Source of the DNA: DATKFM01 sp046154965
Lineage (GTDB): Bacteria > Pseudomonadota > Alphaproteobacteria > Dongiales > Dongiaceae
DNA length: 64,000 nt
NCBI GenBank assembly: GCA_046154965.1
Contig: JBJXDY010000044.1
Location: forward strand, 1-64,000
Reading direction: 5' to 3'
Position numbers and translations under genes: made by a program. Positions 47,501 to 56,287 of this stretch are shown piece after piece. How positions within the stretch are numbered: the stretch's first letter is position 1; the number at the start of each line of letters is the position of its first letter. The notes beneath the pieces were generated by a model. The model was not told the DNA's origin. It saw only the letters and a program-made list of their open reading frames with translations, and did no database searches.

Positions 47501-49696
47501 CTCACGGACTTCGTCACGCCCGATCCCGTGAACTATCTGTTCGGCAAGCGGCAACTGGGGCTGGAGCTTCGGGATATCTATGGCAGCCTGATCGACGGGC
47601 GCAGCGGCAAGCGCGGCACGATCCGCTCCGGCGGCGATGCGATGTCGCTGGCCAAGCGCGGCGCGCCGCCGACCTCGATCCAGATGGTGGCGCTGTTCTC
47701 GGGCATCGTGAAGCTCAATGCCGATGGCACGGCGCGTGTGCCGCTGAACCTGCCGGACTTCAATGGCCGGCTCCGGCTGATGGCGGTGGCCTATGACGCC
47801 GCGAAAGTCGGCGCCGGCGAGGGACCGCTGATCGTCAGGGATCCCGTCGTCGTGCTGACATCGATGCCGCGGTTCCTGGCCTCGGGCGATCAGAGCGAGA
47901 TCGGCATCTCCATGCAGAATGTCAGCGGCGCCCCGGGGCTTTACGAGGTGACGCTGGCCTCGGACGGTCCCCTGCAGCTGACCGGCGCCGGCAGCCTGTC
48001 GCAGGATCTGCAGGTCGGCAGCTCGGCCAGTTTCCGCGTCAATGTGAAAGCCCTGGGCACCGGCCTCGGCCAGATCACCATGGCGATCAACGGGCCGGGA
48101 GGTTTCCGCATCGATCGCAAGGTGAAGCTGGGCGTTCGCGCGCCACAGCTGCCGATCCTCGAGCGGACGACGCAGCGTCTCGAGGCCGGCAAGTCGCTCA
48201 CGCTGAGTGCCGACGCGCTGGCGCGCTTCGTGCCCGGCAGCGGCGAGATTTATGCCAGCGTGGCGGCGACGCCGAACCTGGACGTGCCGGGATTGCTGCG
48301 CAGCCTTGACCGTTATCCCTATGGCTGTCTGGAACAGACCGCGAGCCGGGCCTTGCCTCTGCTCTATGTCGGCGACGTGGCCGACCTCTGGCGGGTCAAG
48401 GACAGCGGCGGCGAGTCAACGCAAACGCTCGACAACCGCATCGAGAACGCGGTGTTCAGCGTCATCGAGAGGCAGCGCTATGACGGCGGCTTCGGCCTCT
48501 GGTGGTCGGGCGCGGAGGCGGAGGCTTGGCTCTCCGGCTTTGCCATGGAGTTCCTGCTGCGCGCCAAGGAGAAAGGCCATTATGTGCCTGACGTCGCAGT
48601 GGACCAGGGGCTGAAATGGCTCGACGACTATGCCCGCAGCTATCGCCAGGAGGATTCCTATGCGATCAGCTCGCGCGCCTATGCGCACTACGTCCTGGCG
48701 CGGGCCGGCCGCGGCGAATTGTCGGGCGCCCGCTATCTGTTCGACAACTATGGGCGGACTATGCCGTCGGCCCTGTCAGCCGCGCAGCTGGGCGCGGCCC
48801 TGGCGTCGCTCGGCGACAAGGCGCGGGCGGAGGACGCGTTCAAGGCGGCCCTGGTCCGCCTCGATCGCGAGCGGCGCAGCGTGCGCGACTACGGCAGTTC
48901 GCTGCGCGATCTGGCGGCGGTCGTGACGCTGATGCTGGAAAGCGGGGTCGGCGGCGAAGACCCGCTGCCGCTGGTGGAGCGGCTGGCCGGCCTGCAGTTC
49001 GCCCAGGCCTATCTCAGCACGCAGGAGCAGGCCTGGCTGATCATGGCCGCCAAGAGCGTGGCGGAGAAGCGGGCGAGCTCGGTCACCGTGTCGCTGAACG
49101 GCGTGCCGCAGGCGCCCCGGGACACACCCTTGAACCTCAAGCCCGATGCGGCGGATCTCGCGGCCGGATTGACAGTCGCCAATGCCGGCGACGGCTCCCT
49201 CTGGGCGGTGACGACGATCATGGGCGCGCCGGAGAGGCCGCAGCCGGCGATGGCGGAGGGATTCACGCTCAAGCGGCGCTACTACAGCCTTGCCGGCCAG
49301 GAAGTGAAGATCGACCAGGTGAAGCAGACCGAGATGTTCGTCGTCCTGCTCGAGGGCAGCACGGCCACCTATGTCGAGCATCAGGCGCTGATAGTCGACC
49401 TGCTGCCGGCCGGGTTCGAGGTGGAGAATGCCCGGCTTGCCGATGCCCAGTCCGTCTCGCAGCTGAGTTGGCTGCCGGAGCAGACGCCCACGGTGTACAC
49501 CGAGTTCCTCGATGACCGCTTCGTGGCGGCCCTGGATCTGGGCTATGGCCGGCGGGATTTCCGCGTCGCCTATCTGGTGCGGGCGGTCACGCCCGGAATC
49601 TACAGCCTGCCGGCGGCGGAGGTGGAGGATATGTACCAGCCGCAATACCGCGCGCGCACGGCGACGGGCCGGGTGACGGTGTCGGCGGCGCAGTAG
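44510..49696 (+). CDS. Bacterial alpha-2-macroglobulin
   Basis: A 1728-aa periplasmic macroglobulin. GTG 44510 is chosen because GGAGG lies 6 nt upstream and it leads straight into a signal peptide (LFRLCILIGLLIAAFPARADD, quoted with cut after Ala); an ATG at 44468 would add a charged leader. A short TPR-like region (about 60-150) precedes MG domains. The thioester motif is CLEQ (C1273-Q1276) within YPYGCLEQTAS, so covalent trapping of attacking proteases is possible. No lipobox Cys is present, unlike E. coli YfhM. It is followed 22 nt later by pbpC, the usual pairing that couples protease defence to peptidoglycan repair. The 208-bp upstream region to 44301 has no recognised gene. Confidence 0.92.
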   Translation: MLFRLCILIGLLIAAFPARADDMPDLAPDAKRYVDEVTAHFALDADLLASRSSQLAGDSALDKGRTQDAIAAYERAVALGGDNYQLWMSLSTALKNGGRPGDALAAAYNARLAADQPADKGAALFAMAGLLDTANRAREAIEAYQTGLNYAYDDAAWQRMQALQEAMAFRVLSKQTRAEGDTAELCLRFRSPLKQTDSVHYEDYVKIEPAIDAAYHVSDDTLCASGLGYGANYKVTVLKGLPSIYDEKLEVSEDFSIAIGDRAPSVGFSGYNYILPKVDQNGIPLVTVNVNEVKLRLLRITDRNLVQQIYQGRLFRGIDGYETSQLRDEMGEELWSGQLVIDGTRNQRNTTSIPISEVLPETTPGIYALIAETPDDEVNTWNYRATQWFVISDLGLTTASGTDGLHVFVRSLTTGEPVAGVALQLFARNNEALGEATSDPTGAAAFAPGLLRGDGGKTATALMARTAAGDFVFIDMTRAAFDLSDRGVGGRLPPGATDAFMYTDRGVYRPGEMVHLMALVRNNSGYAEANLPVTLELIRPDGVVAEKRPLTGGKLGGYQIDLPMSPSARTGTWAAYLYVDPKGPPVGSASFQVEEVVPARIELKLKSDQATLTPDATALVTVDAQYLYGAPASELQVKSTFSVGVDYAPFANLRDYTFTLADESVPSSQQPLEDSFTDATGRVDLAVTSTQLPDTPQPLKGTLNVEVYEFGGRPVIESIDLPIRNRDIWLGIKPLFSGSEVAQDSSAEFEVIAVNGSGELQALPNLKYRLIQEDWDYQWYYSNGYWDYNVSIRDGRIQNGDFATLVDKPVKVGGHVDWGSYRLEAFDPASGAASSYRFYAGWYAAPGTSSTPDKLQVSTDKELYGIGDVAHVAVKPPFAGKMTVLIATDRVLETRQVDVPAEGTQLDIPIDPAWGAGAYVLATAYRPDGGQGQPGPGRAIGVAWLGVDTGNRTLQVALQLPDDVSPRQTIEVPVTVTGASSTEAYITVAAVDEGILQLTDFVTPDPVNYLFGKRQLGLELRDIYGSLIDGRSGKRGTIRSGGDAMSLAKRGAPPTSIQMVALFSGIVKLNADGTARVPLNLPDFNGRLRLMAVAYDAAKVGAGEGPLIVRDPVVVLTSMPRFLASGDQSEIGISMQNVSGAPGLYEVTLASDGPLQLTGAGSLSQDLQVGSSASFRVNVKALGTGLGQITMAINGPGGFRIDRKVKLGVRAPQLPILERTTQRLEAGKSLTLSADALARFVPGSGEIYASVAATPNLDVPGLLRSLDRYPYGCLEQTASRALPLLYVGDVADLWRVKDSGGESTQTLDNRIENAVFSVIERQRYDGGFGLWWSGAEAEAWLSGFAMEFLLRAKEKGHYVPDVAVDQGLKWLDDYARSYRQEDSYAISSRAYAHYVLARAGRGELSGARYLFDNYGRTMPSALSAAQLGAALASLGDKARAEDAFKAALVRLDRERRSVRDYGSSLRDLAAVVTLMLESGVGGEDPLPLVERLAGLQFAQAYLSTQEQAWLIMAAKSVAEKRASSVTVSLNGVPQAPRDTPLNLKPDAADLAAGLTVANAGDGSLWAVTTIMGAPERPQPAMAEGFTLKRRYYSLAGQEVKIDQVKQTEMFVVLLEGSTATYVEHQALIVDLLPAGFEVENARLADAQSVSQLSWLPEQTPTVYTEFLDDRFVAALDLGYGRRDFRVAYLVRAVTPGIYSLPAAEVEDMYQPQYRARTATGRVTVSAAQ

Positions 49697-49718
49697 GCGC
49701 GGGGAGGGGCAGGCGGCC

Positions 49719-51821
49719 ATGGTCAGGCGATGGCAGCGTAGGATCGGCGTCGCGGCGGCGACGCTTATCGCTGCCGCTATCGCCATCGTCGCGCTGGACC
49801 GGCTGTTCCCGCCGAACCTGCAACGGTTGGATCGCCAGTCGACGCTGGTGCTCGACCGCGACGGCAATCTGCTGCAGGCGTTCACGGCGGCGGATGGCGC
49901 CTGGCGCTTGCCGGTCAGCATCGATGAAGTCGATCCGCGCTTTCTGCGGATGCTCGTCGCCTATGAGGATAAGCGGTTCTACCGCCATTGGGGCGTCGAT
50001 CCTCTGGCGCTGGGCCGCGCGGTGGCGCAGATGGTCGAGAACGGCCGGATCGTTTCCGGTGCATCGACGCTGACGATGCAGACCGTGCGTCTGCTGGAGC
50101 CGCGGGAGCGGACCCTGGGCTCGAAACTGATCGAGATGGCCCGGGCGCTGCAGCTCGAATGGCACTACCGCAAGCGCGACATCCTCGACATGTATCTCAC
50201 GCTGGCGCCCTATGGCGGCAATCTCGAGGGCGTGCGCGCGGCGTCGCTGTTTTATTTTGGCCGGGAGCCCTCGCGTCTGTCGGATGCCGAGGCGGCGCTG
50301 CTGGTCGGCCTGCCGCAATCGCCGGAGCGGCTGCGGCCGGACCGCAACGGCACGGCGGCGCGAAGCCAGCGCGATAACATCCTTCAGCGCATGGCCGAAC
50401 TCGGCGTGCTGACATCGCAGGCCGCGGCCGAGGCGGCGGCGGAGCCCGTACCGTCTCTGCGACGGCCGGCGATCCGCCGGGCTGCCCATCTGGCGGAGCG
50501 GCTGCATGCCGATGCCGGCGACGGCCAGGTGATCGGGACTTCCATCGATGGCACGCTGCAAGCGCAGATCGAAGCGCTGGCGCGGCGGGTACAGGATCGA
50601 CTCGAGCCCGGCGCGACCGTGGCGGTGCTGGTGGTGGAGAACGGTCGGCGGGCGGTCCGCGCCTATGTCGGCTCAGGCGATTTCTGGGACGCCGGCCGCT
50701 ATGGGCAGAATGACATGGTGCGGGCGATCCGCTCACCGGGATCGACGCTGAAACCCTTCATCTACGGCATGGCGTTCGACGAGCTGATCGTTCATCCGGA
50801 AACCATCGTCGTCGACGAGCCCATGCGTTTTGGCGATTACGCGCCGGAGAATTTCGATCATTTCTATCGCGGCGAGCTTTCGGCGCGGGAAGCTCTGCAG
50901 CTCTCGCTGAATCTGCCGGCAGTGGCGCTGCTGGACAGGATCGGACCGCTGAAGCTGACCGCCTCGCTGAAGCGCGCCGGTGCACCCTTGCGCCTGCCGG
51001 GCGAGGTGGCCATGCCCGGCTTGCCGATTGCGCTGGGCGGCGTCGGCACGTCCCTGGAAGATCTGGTGAAGCTCTATTCCGCCATTGCCGATGGCGGGAT
51101 TGCCTGGCCGCTGCGGTTTGATGCGGCTCCATCGCCATTGGAAGTGCCGGCGGTGCCGCTGATGAGTCCGGCGGCGGCCTGGTACATCACGCGCATCCTC
51201 GAAGAGGCGCCGCCGCCGCCCAACGCGATCCCGCCACAGCATCGCAAGCGCGGCCATGCGGTCGCCTTCAAAACCGGCACCTCTTACGGCTTCCGGGACG
51301 CCTGGGCGATCGGCTTCGACGCCGCCTTCACGGCGGGGGTCTGGATCGGCCGGCCGGACGGGACGTTTTCGCCCGGGCGTATCGGGCGCGAGGCCGCGGC
51401 GCCGGTTCTCTATGACATCTTCGACCTGCTGCCGCCGGTGCCCGGCGCGAACGGCGTTGCCAATCCGGTGCGCCCGGCGGGGGTACTGGTGGCCACCAAT
51501 GCAGCGCTTCCCGCCGGTCTTCGGCGCCTTGAAGGGCGCGGCGGCGTTGCCGGGGCATCGCTGGCCGCCGACCTGCCGCGGATCGCCTTTCCGGTCGATG
51601 GCGCGACGCTGCAGCTCTCGGCCGCCGGCGGCTACCGGTCGCTGCCGCTGGAAGCCGTTGGGGGAAGGATGCCGCTGCTCTGGCTGGTCAATGGCGAGCC
51701 GGTCGAATCGCGACCGTTCCGGCGCAAGGCGGAGTGGGATCCCGATGGCGGCGGTGCGGCGCGAATCACCGTCATCGACGCCACAGGCCGCGCAGCCAGC
51801 GCCGAGGTTTGGATAAAGTAA
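49719..51821 (+). CDS. pbpC: Penicillin-binding protein 1C
   Basis: A 700-aa bifunctional enzyme: one N-terminal TM (about 10-28), a GT51 glycosyltransferase domain with the catalytic Glu in EDKRFYRHWGVDP, and a transpeptidase domain with Ser342 in SPGSTLKPF, SLN, and Lys518 in FKTGTSYG. The C-terminal roughly 100-residue beta domain (BiPBP_C type) is present. It polymerises and may cross-link peptidoglycan in the periplasm. It lies 22 nt after the macroglobulin gene, almost certainly in one operon, as in E. coli and many proteobacteria. It is convergent with the next gene with only 4 nt between stops. Confidence 0.93.
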   Translation: MVRRWQRRIGVAAATLIAAAIAIVALDRLFPPNLQRLDRQSTLVLDRDGNLLQAFTAADGAWRLPVSIDEVDPRFLRMLVAYEDKRFYRHWGVDPLALGRAVAQMVENGRIVSGASTLTMQTVRLLEPRERTLGSKLIEMARALQLEWHYRKRDILDMYLTLAPYGGNLEGVRAASLFYFGREPSRLSDAEAALLVGLPQSPERLRPDRNGTAARSQRDNILQRMAELGVLTSQAAAEAAAEPVPSLRRPAIRRAAHLAERLHADAGDGQVIGTSIDGTLQAQIEALARRVQDRLEPGATVAVLVVENGRRAVRAYVGSGDFWDAGRYGQNDMVRAIRSPGSTLKPFIYGMAFDELIVHPETIVVDEPMRFGDYAPENFDHFYRGELSAREALQLSLNLPAVALLDRIGPLKLTASLKRAGAPLRLPGEVAMPGLPIALGGVGTSLEDLVKLYSAIADGGIAWPLRFDAAPSPLEVPAVPLMSPAAAWYITRILEEAPPPPNAIPPQHRKRGHAVAFKTGTSYGFRDAWAIGFDAAFTAGVWIGRPDGTFSPGRIGREAAAPVLYDIFDLLPPVPGANGVANPVRPAGVLVATNAALPAGLRRLEGRGGVAGASLAADLPRIAFPVDGATLQLSAAGGYRSLPLEAVGGRMPLLWLVNGEPVESRPFRRKAEWDPDGGGAARITVIDATGRAASAEVWIK

Positions 51822-51825
51822 CCGC

Positions 51826-52266
51826 TTAGGCGACGGCCGGAACTTCCGGGCCTGTCCCGGCCAACCGATTCGCCAGTTCGAGTTCAGCTGACGGCAGCGG
51901 CCTGCGATAGCCGGGACGCCCATTGATCCAGGCCTGGCCGCTTAACGCGGCTCCGATCACGTCGGCCTCCGGCGCCAGCATGGTCATGGCGTTCTTGCGA
52001 CCGGAGATTCCGGCACCATCGAACCGGAAAATCCCATGATTTTCAAGGGTCAGCCGGTCGGTGTGGAAGTTTATGCTGATGACGCGGTCGAGGCTGAATT
52101 CCACCATGTTACGCTGGGCATGGCGGACGATGACGACGGCGTCGATGCGAATATTCTTGCGGATCCAGGCTTCGATGGATTGCCCGGTCTGTTGCAGTCC
52201 AGGCACATCCGGTGCCTTCTCAATTCCGCTGATCAACGCCCAGATGCCTGAGATGTCCGATGCCAC
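51826..52266 (-). CDS. Hypothetical protein
   Basis: A 146-aa soluble protein starting at GTG 52266 with GGGGAA upstream. It has no signal peptide or TM segment. Segments such as VSINFHTDRLTLENHGIF and GRPGYRRPLPSAELELAN are visible but I do not recognise a family. It lies just downstream of the Crp/Fnr regulator on the same strand after a 207-bp gap and may be controlled by it. Confidence 0.55.
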   Translation of the reverse strand: MASDISGIWALISGIEKAPDVPGLQQTGQSIEAWIRKNIRIDAVVIVRHAQRNMVEFSLDRVISINFHTDRLTLENHGIFRFDGAGISGRKNAMTMLAPEADVIGAALSGQAWINGRPGYRRPLPSAELELANRLAGTGPEVPAVA

Positions 52267-52473
52267 GCCAGTATTCCCCGAGTCTGTCCATGCGCCCCCG
52301 ATTGCCGGGAGCCTTGTTCGTTACAGAGAGCTTAGTGGAGACGGATAGCGGCTCTCGGTGACAATCATCACATTGCCGGGGGAAAATTGTTCGAAAGCTT
52401 GTGTGCAGAGCGCGTACGCTACCACATTATTGCGCTGCGACCGGAATAATCACCGCTGGCGCGGAAATTCCCC

Positions 52474-53220
52474 TCAGGCCTTCGTGCCGCCGCTCATCTG
52501 CAGCTGCTGGATCAGGACTTCCAGCCGCGCCCGGTCGGTGATGAAGAGATTGCGGCCTTTGCGCCGCATCAGGCCGGTCGGGTAGAGCTGGCTCAGCGCC
52601 CGGGTGACGGTTTCACGGGTCGTGCTGGCGTGGGAGGCGATTTCCCGCAATGGCGGCAGCGGCCGCACGATCCAGAGGCCGGCAACCGCCGCGTCGGGTT
52701 TTGACATGCGCAAGAGCTCCGAATAGACGCGCGCGGCGGCGGCGAGGGTGCTGAGCTCCATGATGCGCACGGTGCTGGCGCGGACCATGGCGGCCAGATG
52801 CTGAAACACCTTGAACGTCACCTCGACACGGCGGCGGAGCAGATCCAGGAACACATCGCCGGACATCGTGGCCACGGTGCATTCCTCTGTCGCCACGACG
52901 CTGGCCGATCTCGGCTGGGCGTCCAGCGCCGCCAGTTCGCCGAAGAATTCGCCGGCGTTAAAGGTGGCGAAGGCAACCTCACGGCCGGAGAAGGAGTAGT
53001 TCACCGCGCTGGCGGAACCGCTGAGCATGAAGAAGACATCGCTCGTATCGCTGCCGCTTTCGAGTATGCGTTCGCCCGGCTTGAAGTGGCGCCACCGCAC
53101 ATGCTGCTCGAGCGAGCGTAGTTCTGCGGCGTCCAGACCTGCGAACAAAGGCAGGCTGGCCAGCGATTTCTGGACGGATTCCGGCAAGGGCCCCCCTGGC
53201 AATCTAAGGACTTGCCCCAT
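52474..53220 (-). CDS. Crp/Fnr-family transcriptional regulator
   Basis: A 248-aa regulator. A cyclic-nucleotide-binding beta-roll (about 20-140) with the PRSASVVATEE block that resembles the phosphate-binding cassette is followed by a C-helix and a winged HTH with REIASHASTTRETVTRALSQL (quoted in part). The N-terminal Fe-S cysteines of FNR are absent, so it is closer to Crp-type or general stress members. A Crp-like palindrome at 53291-53306 lies about 71 bp upstream of its start, suggesting autoregulation. The neighbouring aminotransferase and transporter could be targets. Confidence 0.9.
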   Translation of the reverse strand: MGQVLRLPGGPLPESVQKSLASLPLFAGLDAAELRSLEQHVRWRHFKPGERILESGSDTSDVFFMLSGSASAVNYSFSGREVAFATFNAGEFFGELAALDAQPRSASVVATEECTVATMSGDVFLDLLRRRVEVTFKVFQHLAAMVRASTVRIMELSTLAAAARVYSELLRMSKPDAAVAGLWIVRPLPPLREIASHASTTRETVTRALSQLYPTGLMRRKGRNLFITDRARLEVLIQQLQMSGGTKA

Positions 53221-53290
53221 TCATCAACCAGGTCTCCGGGGCTGTCAACGGACCGGGCCGCGCAGAATCAATTGTCAAGGATTCCAAGTC

Positions 53291-53306
53291 TGTGCGAATC
53301 CGCACA
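53291..53306. promoter_or_regulatory. Crp-like operator palindrome
   Basis: TGTGCGAATCCGCACA is a perfect inverted repeat (TGTGCG, AATC spacer, CGCACA) very close to the Crp consensus TGTGA-N6-TCACA. It is in the 159-bp gap upstream of the Crp/Fnr gene, 71 bp before its ATG, so it may be an autoregulatory site. Functional use is untested. Confidence 0.5.
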
Positions 53307-53379
53307 CCGAGAGGTCGCCGCTATTCCCGGCGCACCAATTGGTCCCCCAGGCCCAGGGACCTGCAGGACGCGGGGCGTG

Positions 53380-54780
53380 CTACGGCCGCCACAGACCTTC
53401 GCCGATGAGATCGTCAGTCGTGGCTTGGATTGCCTTGCGCAGCGCGGTTACCGCCTGGTCGACCTGGGCTTTGGTGATAATCAGAGGCGGCGACAGGATG
53501 ACCAGGTGGCTCAGCGGGCGGATCAGCAGGCCCTGGGGCATGGCGTGGCGCCAGATGCGCATGCCCACCTCCCATTCGGCCGGCGGCGCGGTCTTGGCCT
53601 TCTTGTCGGTGACGCATTCGACGCAGACCATGAGATGGCTGCCACGCACGTCGCCGACCAGCGGCAGGTCCTTGAGTGTCTCAAGCTGTTGCTGGAAATA
53701 AGGGCCGAGTTCGCGGACATGGCCGCAGAGATTCTCCCGCTCGATGATCTCGAGATTCTTGAGGCCGGCGGCGCAGGCCACGGGATGGGCGGAATAGGTG
53801 AAGCCGTTGGTGAACATCTTGCCTTTGGAATCAGGGCCGGTAAGCTGTTCGTAAAGGCGGTCCGACACGAAGAACGCGCCCAGGGGCACATAACCCGAGG
53901 TCAGGCCCTTCGCCGAGGTGATGATGTCGGGTACGATGCCGAACACCGGCTCGGAGGCGAAGATATGGCCGAGACGGCCGAAGCCGGTCACCACTTCGTC
54001 GGAGATGTAGAGCACGTCGTACTTGCGGCAGATGTCGAAGGTGCGCTTCTGATAGCCCTTTGGCGGCACGATGACGCCGCCGGAGGCGAGCAGCGGCTCG
54101 GCGATGAAGCAGGCGACTTTGTCCGGGCCCAGTTCGATGATCTTCTTTTCGAGATCGCCGACGCACTGATCGCAGAATTCCTCCTCTGTCATGCCCTCCG
54201 GGCGCCGATAGGTGTTGGGCACCGGCAGGTGGTGGATGGTGTCGCTGACAAAATCGAGATAGCCGCGATCGCTCGGCTTGCCGGAGACCGAGGCGCTGAG
54301 ATAGGTGCTGCCGTGATAGGCATACTCCCTGGTGATGATGTGTTTCTTCTGCGGCTTGCCGGTGAAGTTGAAATAGAACTGGACGAAGCGCAGGGCCGAG
54401 TCGACGGCGGTGGAGCCGCCGGTGGTGAAGAACACATGCTTGAGATCGCCGGGCGTGTGCTGCGCCAGCTTGGCGCCGAACTCGATCGAGGGCGGCGTCG
54501 AGATCATGCCGAACGGCGAGTAGTAGCAAAGGCGCCGCGCCTGATCGGCGATGGCCTGGGCCATCTCCTCGCGGGCATAGCCGATATTCACGCACCACAT
54601 GCCGCCCATGCCGTCGATCATCTTCTGGCCGTCAGAGTCGTAGACATAGACGCCCTCGGATTCGGCGACGACCAGGGGGCGCCGGGTCTTGGCAGAACCA
54701 AGCTCGATCCAGGGGTGGATGATATGCTCGCGATCCAGTTCCCAGAGGGCTTCCGTATCGTGGCGCAGGTTTCTTAGCAT
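53380..54780 (-). CDS. Class III aminotransferase, SpuC-like (putrescine/omega-amine:pyruvate)
   Basis: A 466-aa PLP transaminase. The PLP Lys is in IITSAKGLTSGYVPLGA; FFTTGGSTAVDSALRF binds the cofactor phosphate, and ISDEVVTGFGRLG holds the ring-binding Asp. The length and N-terminal WELDREHIIHPW block resemble SpuC and beta-alanine/omega-amine:pyruvate transaminases. ATG 54780 is preferred; an upstream extension to 54843 is non-homologous. The adjacent Pot-type transporter supports a polyamine or other omega-amine substrate; a taurine-like substrate is an alternative because of the TauE/SafE gene nearby. Confidence 0.85.
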   Translation of the reverse strand: MLRNLRHDTEALWELDREHIIHPWIELGSAKTRRPLVVAESEGVYVYDSDGQKMIDGMGGMWCVNIGYAREEMAQAIADQARRLCYYSPFGMISTPPSIEFGAKLAQHTPGDLKHVFFTTGGSTAVDSALRFVQFYFNFTGKPQKKHIITREYAYHGSTYLSASVSGKPSDRGYLDFVSDTIHHLPVPNTYRRPEGMTEEEFCDQCVGDLEKKIIELGPDKVACFIAEPLLASGGVIVPPKGYQKRTFDICRKYDVLYISDEVVTGFGRLGHIFASEPVFGIVPDIITSAKGLTSGYVPLGAFFVSDRLYEQLTGPDSKGKMFTNGFTYSAHPVACAAGLKNLEIIERENLCGHVRELGPYFQQQLETLKDLPLVGDVRGSHLMVCVECVTDKKAKTAPPAEWEVGMRIWRHAMPQGLLIRPLSHLVILSPPLIITKAQVDQAVTALRKAIQATTDDLIGEGLWRP

Positions 54781-54871
54781 GATGGGTGCACTTTCGACGG
54801 CTACCGTTCTCGCGCCGGTGGCGTCACAGTTAGCTGCCGGCAATTGTATAGGTCCGGCAAGTGAGGGAAGG

Positions 54872-54895
54872 GAGGGGCGGCCGATGCCGCCCCTC
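54872..54895. terminator. Hairpin downstream of the Pot-type binding-protein gene
   Basis: GAGGGGCGGC pairs perfectly with GCCGCCCCTC over CGAT. It lies 12 nt beyond the minus-strand stop of the solute-binding protein and upstream of the SpuC-like gene. No T-run follows, so it may be a weak terminator or a processing/stability element between the two genes. Confidence 0.5.
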
Positions 54896-54906
54896 GCAGC
54901 GTTGGA

Positions 54907-56010
54907 TTAGGTGCCGGCCTTCACGGCCTCATACATGTTGCTGATTTCTTCGAGGCGCTGCACGGGCTTGTAGAGATGTCCCGATGTGAGGAATTCCCGG
55001 GGATCCTTCGGCAATCCTCGCTCGGCCAGCATGGCGTCGTCGACCAGCTCGAAGGTCTTGCGGTTCGAGTGACCATAGCCTTGAATCTCGATCAGCCACT
55101 TGCCCGCATCGGGAGCAATCATCGCGTCGATCAGGTCGTAGGCCGCGTCGACGTTCGGCGCATCCTTTGCCAGAACGAGGCCGCAGCAATAAGTGAAGAT
55201 GCCTTCCTTCGGATTCATGAACTTCACGGGCACGCCCTGCGCTTTCAGGGTGACCGCCGAGCTGTTCCAGCCCGTCGTGGCGACAAGCTCGCCGGACGCG
55301 AGGCCTTGCTCGACCGTGGTGTTGGTGTCCCAGTAGAAGCGGACCAAGGGCTTTTGCTTCACCAGCAATTCCTTGATCTTGAGCATCTCCTCATCGGTCG
55401 GGTTGAACGGATCGGCGGCGCCGATCAGGACGGCCGCGATCGGAAAGGTTTCTTCGGCCGAGTTGGCGACGGAGATTTTGCCGGCATAGCGCTCATCCCA
55501 CAACAGCGTCCAGGACTCCTCAGATATATCCACGAGATCGGTCCGATAGATGATCGAGGTGTTGCCCCAATCGACGGGGATAAAGTACTGCTTGTCGCCA
55601 TCCTGCGCGCCTTCGAAGCCTTTCAGTTCGTCGAACACATCGGGCCAATTGCTGAGGCGGGAGGTGTCGATCGGCTGCAGAATACCTGCTTCGCGCCAGC
55701 GTGGGATGCTGTTGTTGCAGGGATGGGCGACGTCGACGACGGTGCCGCCGCGCAGTTTCAGGAAGGCCTCCTCCTCATCGGCGAAGATCGGCGCGTCGGG
55801 CATCGATCCATGCTTGGCGACATAGCCGGGGAAAAAGCCCGGATCGTCATAGCCCGTCCATGTGAAGTAGATCGCCTGGCCCGCGGCGCTGGCGCGCCCG
55901 GGCATCATCGGCATCACGGCCAGACTTAACCCTGTTCCGGCCAACATGCGATTGAGCTGGCGGCGGGACATGGGCTTGCTGGCAAGCTGGTCCAAGAGTT
56001 TCCTGGTCAT
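54907..56010 (-). CDS. Pot-type ABC transporter solute-binding protein
   Basis: A 367-aa periplasmic binding protein of the PotD/PotF cluster. The leader has SRRQLNRML followed by a hydrophobic segment and AxA site (GRASA), so a Tat-type or long Sec signal peptide is likely. The mature part shows VAHPCNNSIPRW, DWGNTSIIYRTD and TTGWNSSAVTL, typical ligand-lobe patterns. GGGAGG lies 8 nt upstream of ATG 56010. It is divergent from the permease/ATPase genes 56288-59225, sharing a 277-bp control region. The ligand is probably a polyamine or related cationic amine. Confidence 0.87.
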   Translation of the reverse strand: MTRKLLDQLASKPMSRRQLNRMLAGTGLSLAVMPMMPGRASAAGQAIYFTWTGYDDPGFFPGYVAKHGSMPDAPIFADEEEAFLKLRGGTVVDVAHPCNNSIPRWREAGILQPIDTSRLSNWPDVFDELKGFEGAQDGDKQYFIPVDWGNTSIIYRTDLVDISEESWTLLWDERYAGKISVANSAEETFPIAAVLIGAADPFNPTDEEMLKIKELLVKQKPLVRFYWDTNTTVEQGLASGELVATTGWNSSAVTLKAQGVPVKFMNPKEGIFTYCCGLVLAKDAPNVDAAYDLIDAMIAPDAGKWLIEIQGYGHSNRKTFELVDDAMLAERGLPKDPREFLTSGHLYKPVQRLEEISNMYEAVKAGT

Positions 56011-56287
56011 TACGCTAACCTCCCTATCTGATTGCGGAATGTCTGTTGGCCCGCGCTGCTCGCCTGATGGCTTCAAATCCTGGCCCGCGGACCCGCCTCA
56101 TTTGTTGAACAGTCATTCAAATTCTAATCCGGCGGCGCCAAGGCGGGCAAGGCCCTGCGGGCAAGAAAACGATTGCATCCAGCCGCTAAGCGATTAAGTT
56201 TGCCCGTTGAACAGTGGAACAAACCGGGGCGCCAAGACCCTGGGGGAGGCCAGATAATGCAGCGAAGAGCGATGGGACGGCCCCGCC

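Noticed and set aside
45776..47554. 592-codon frame antisense to the macroglobulin gene
   Set aside because: Shadow of the strongly supported macroglobulin frame; no ribosome binding site or known motif.
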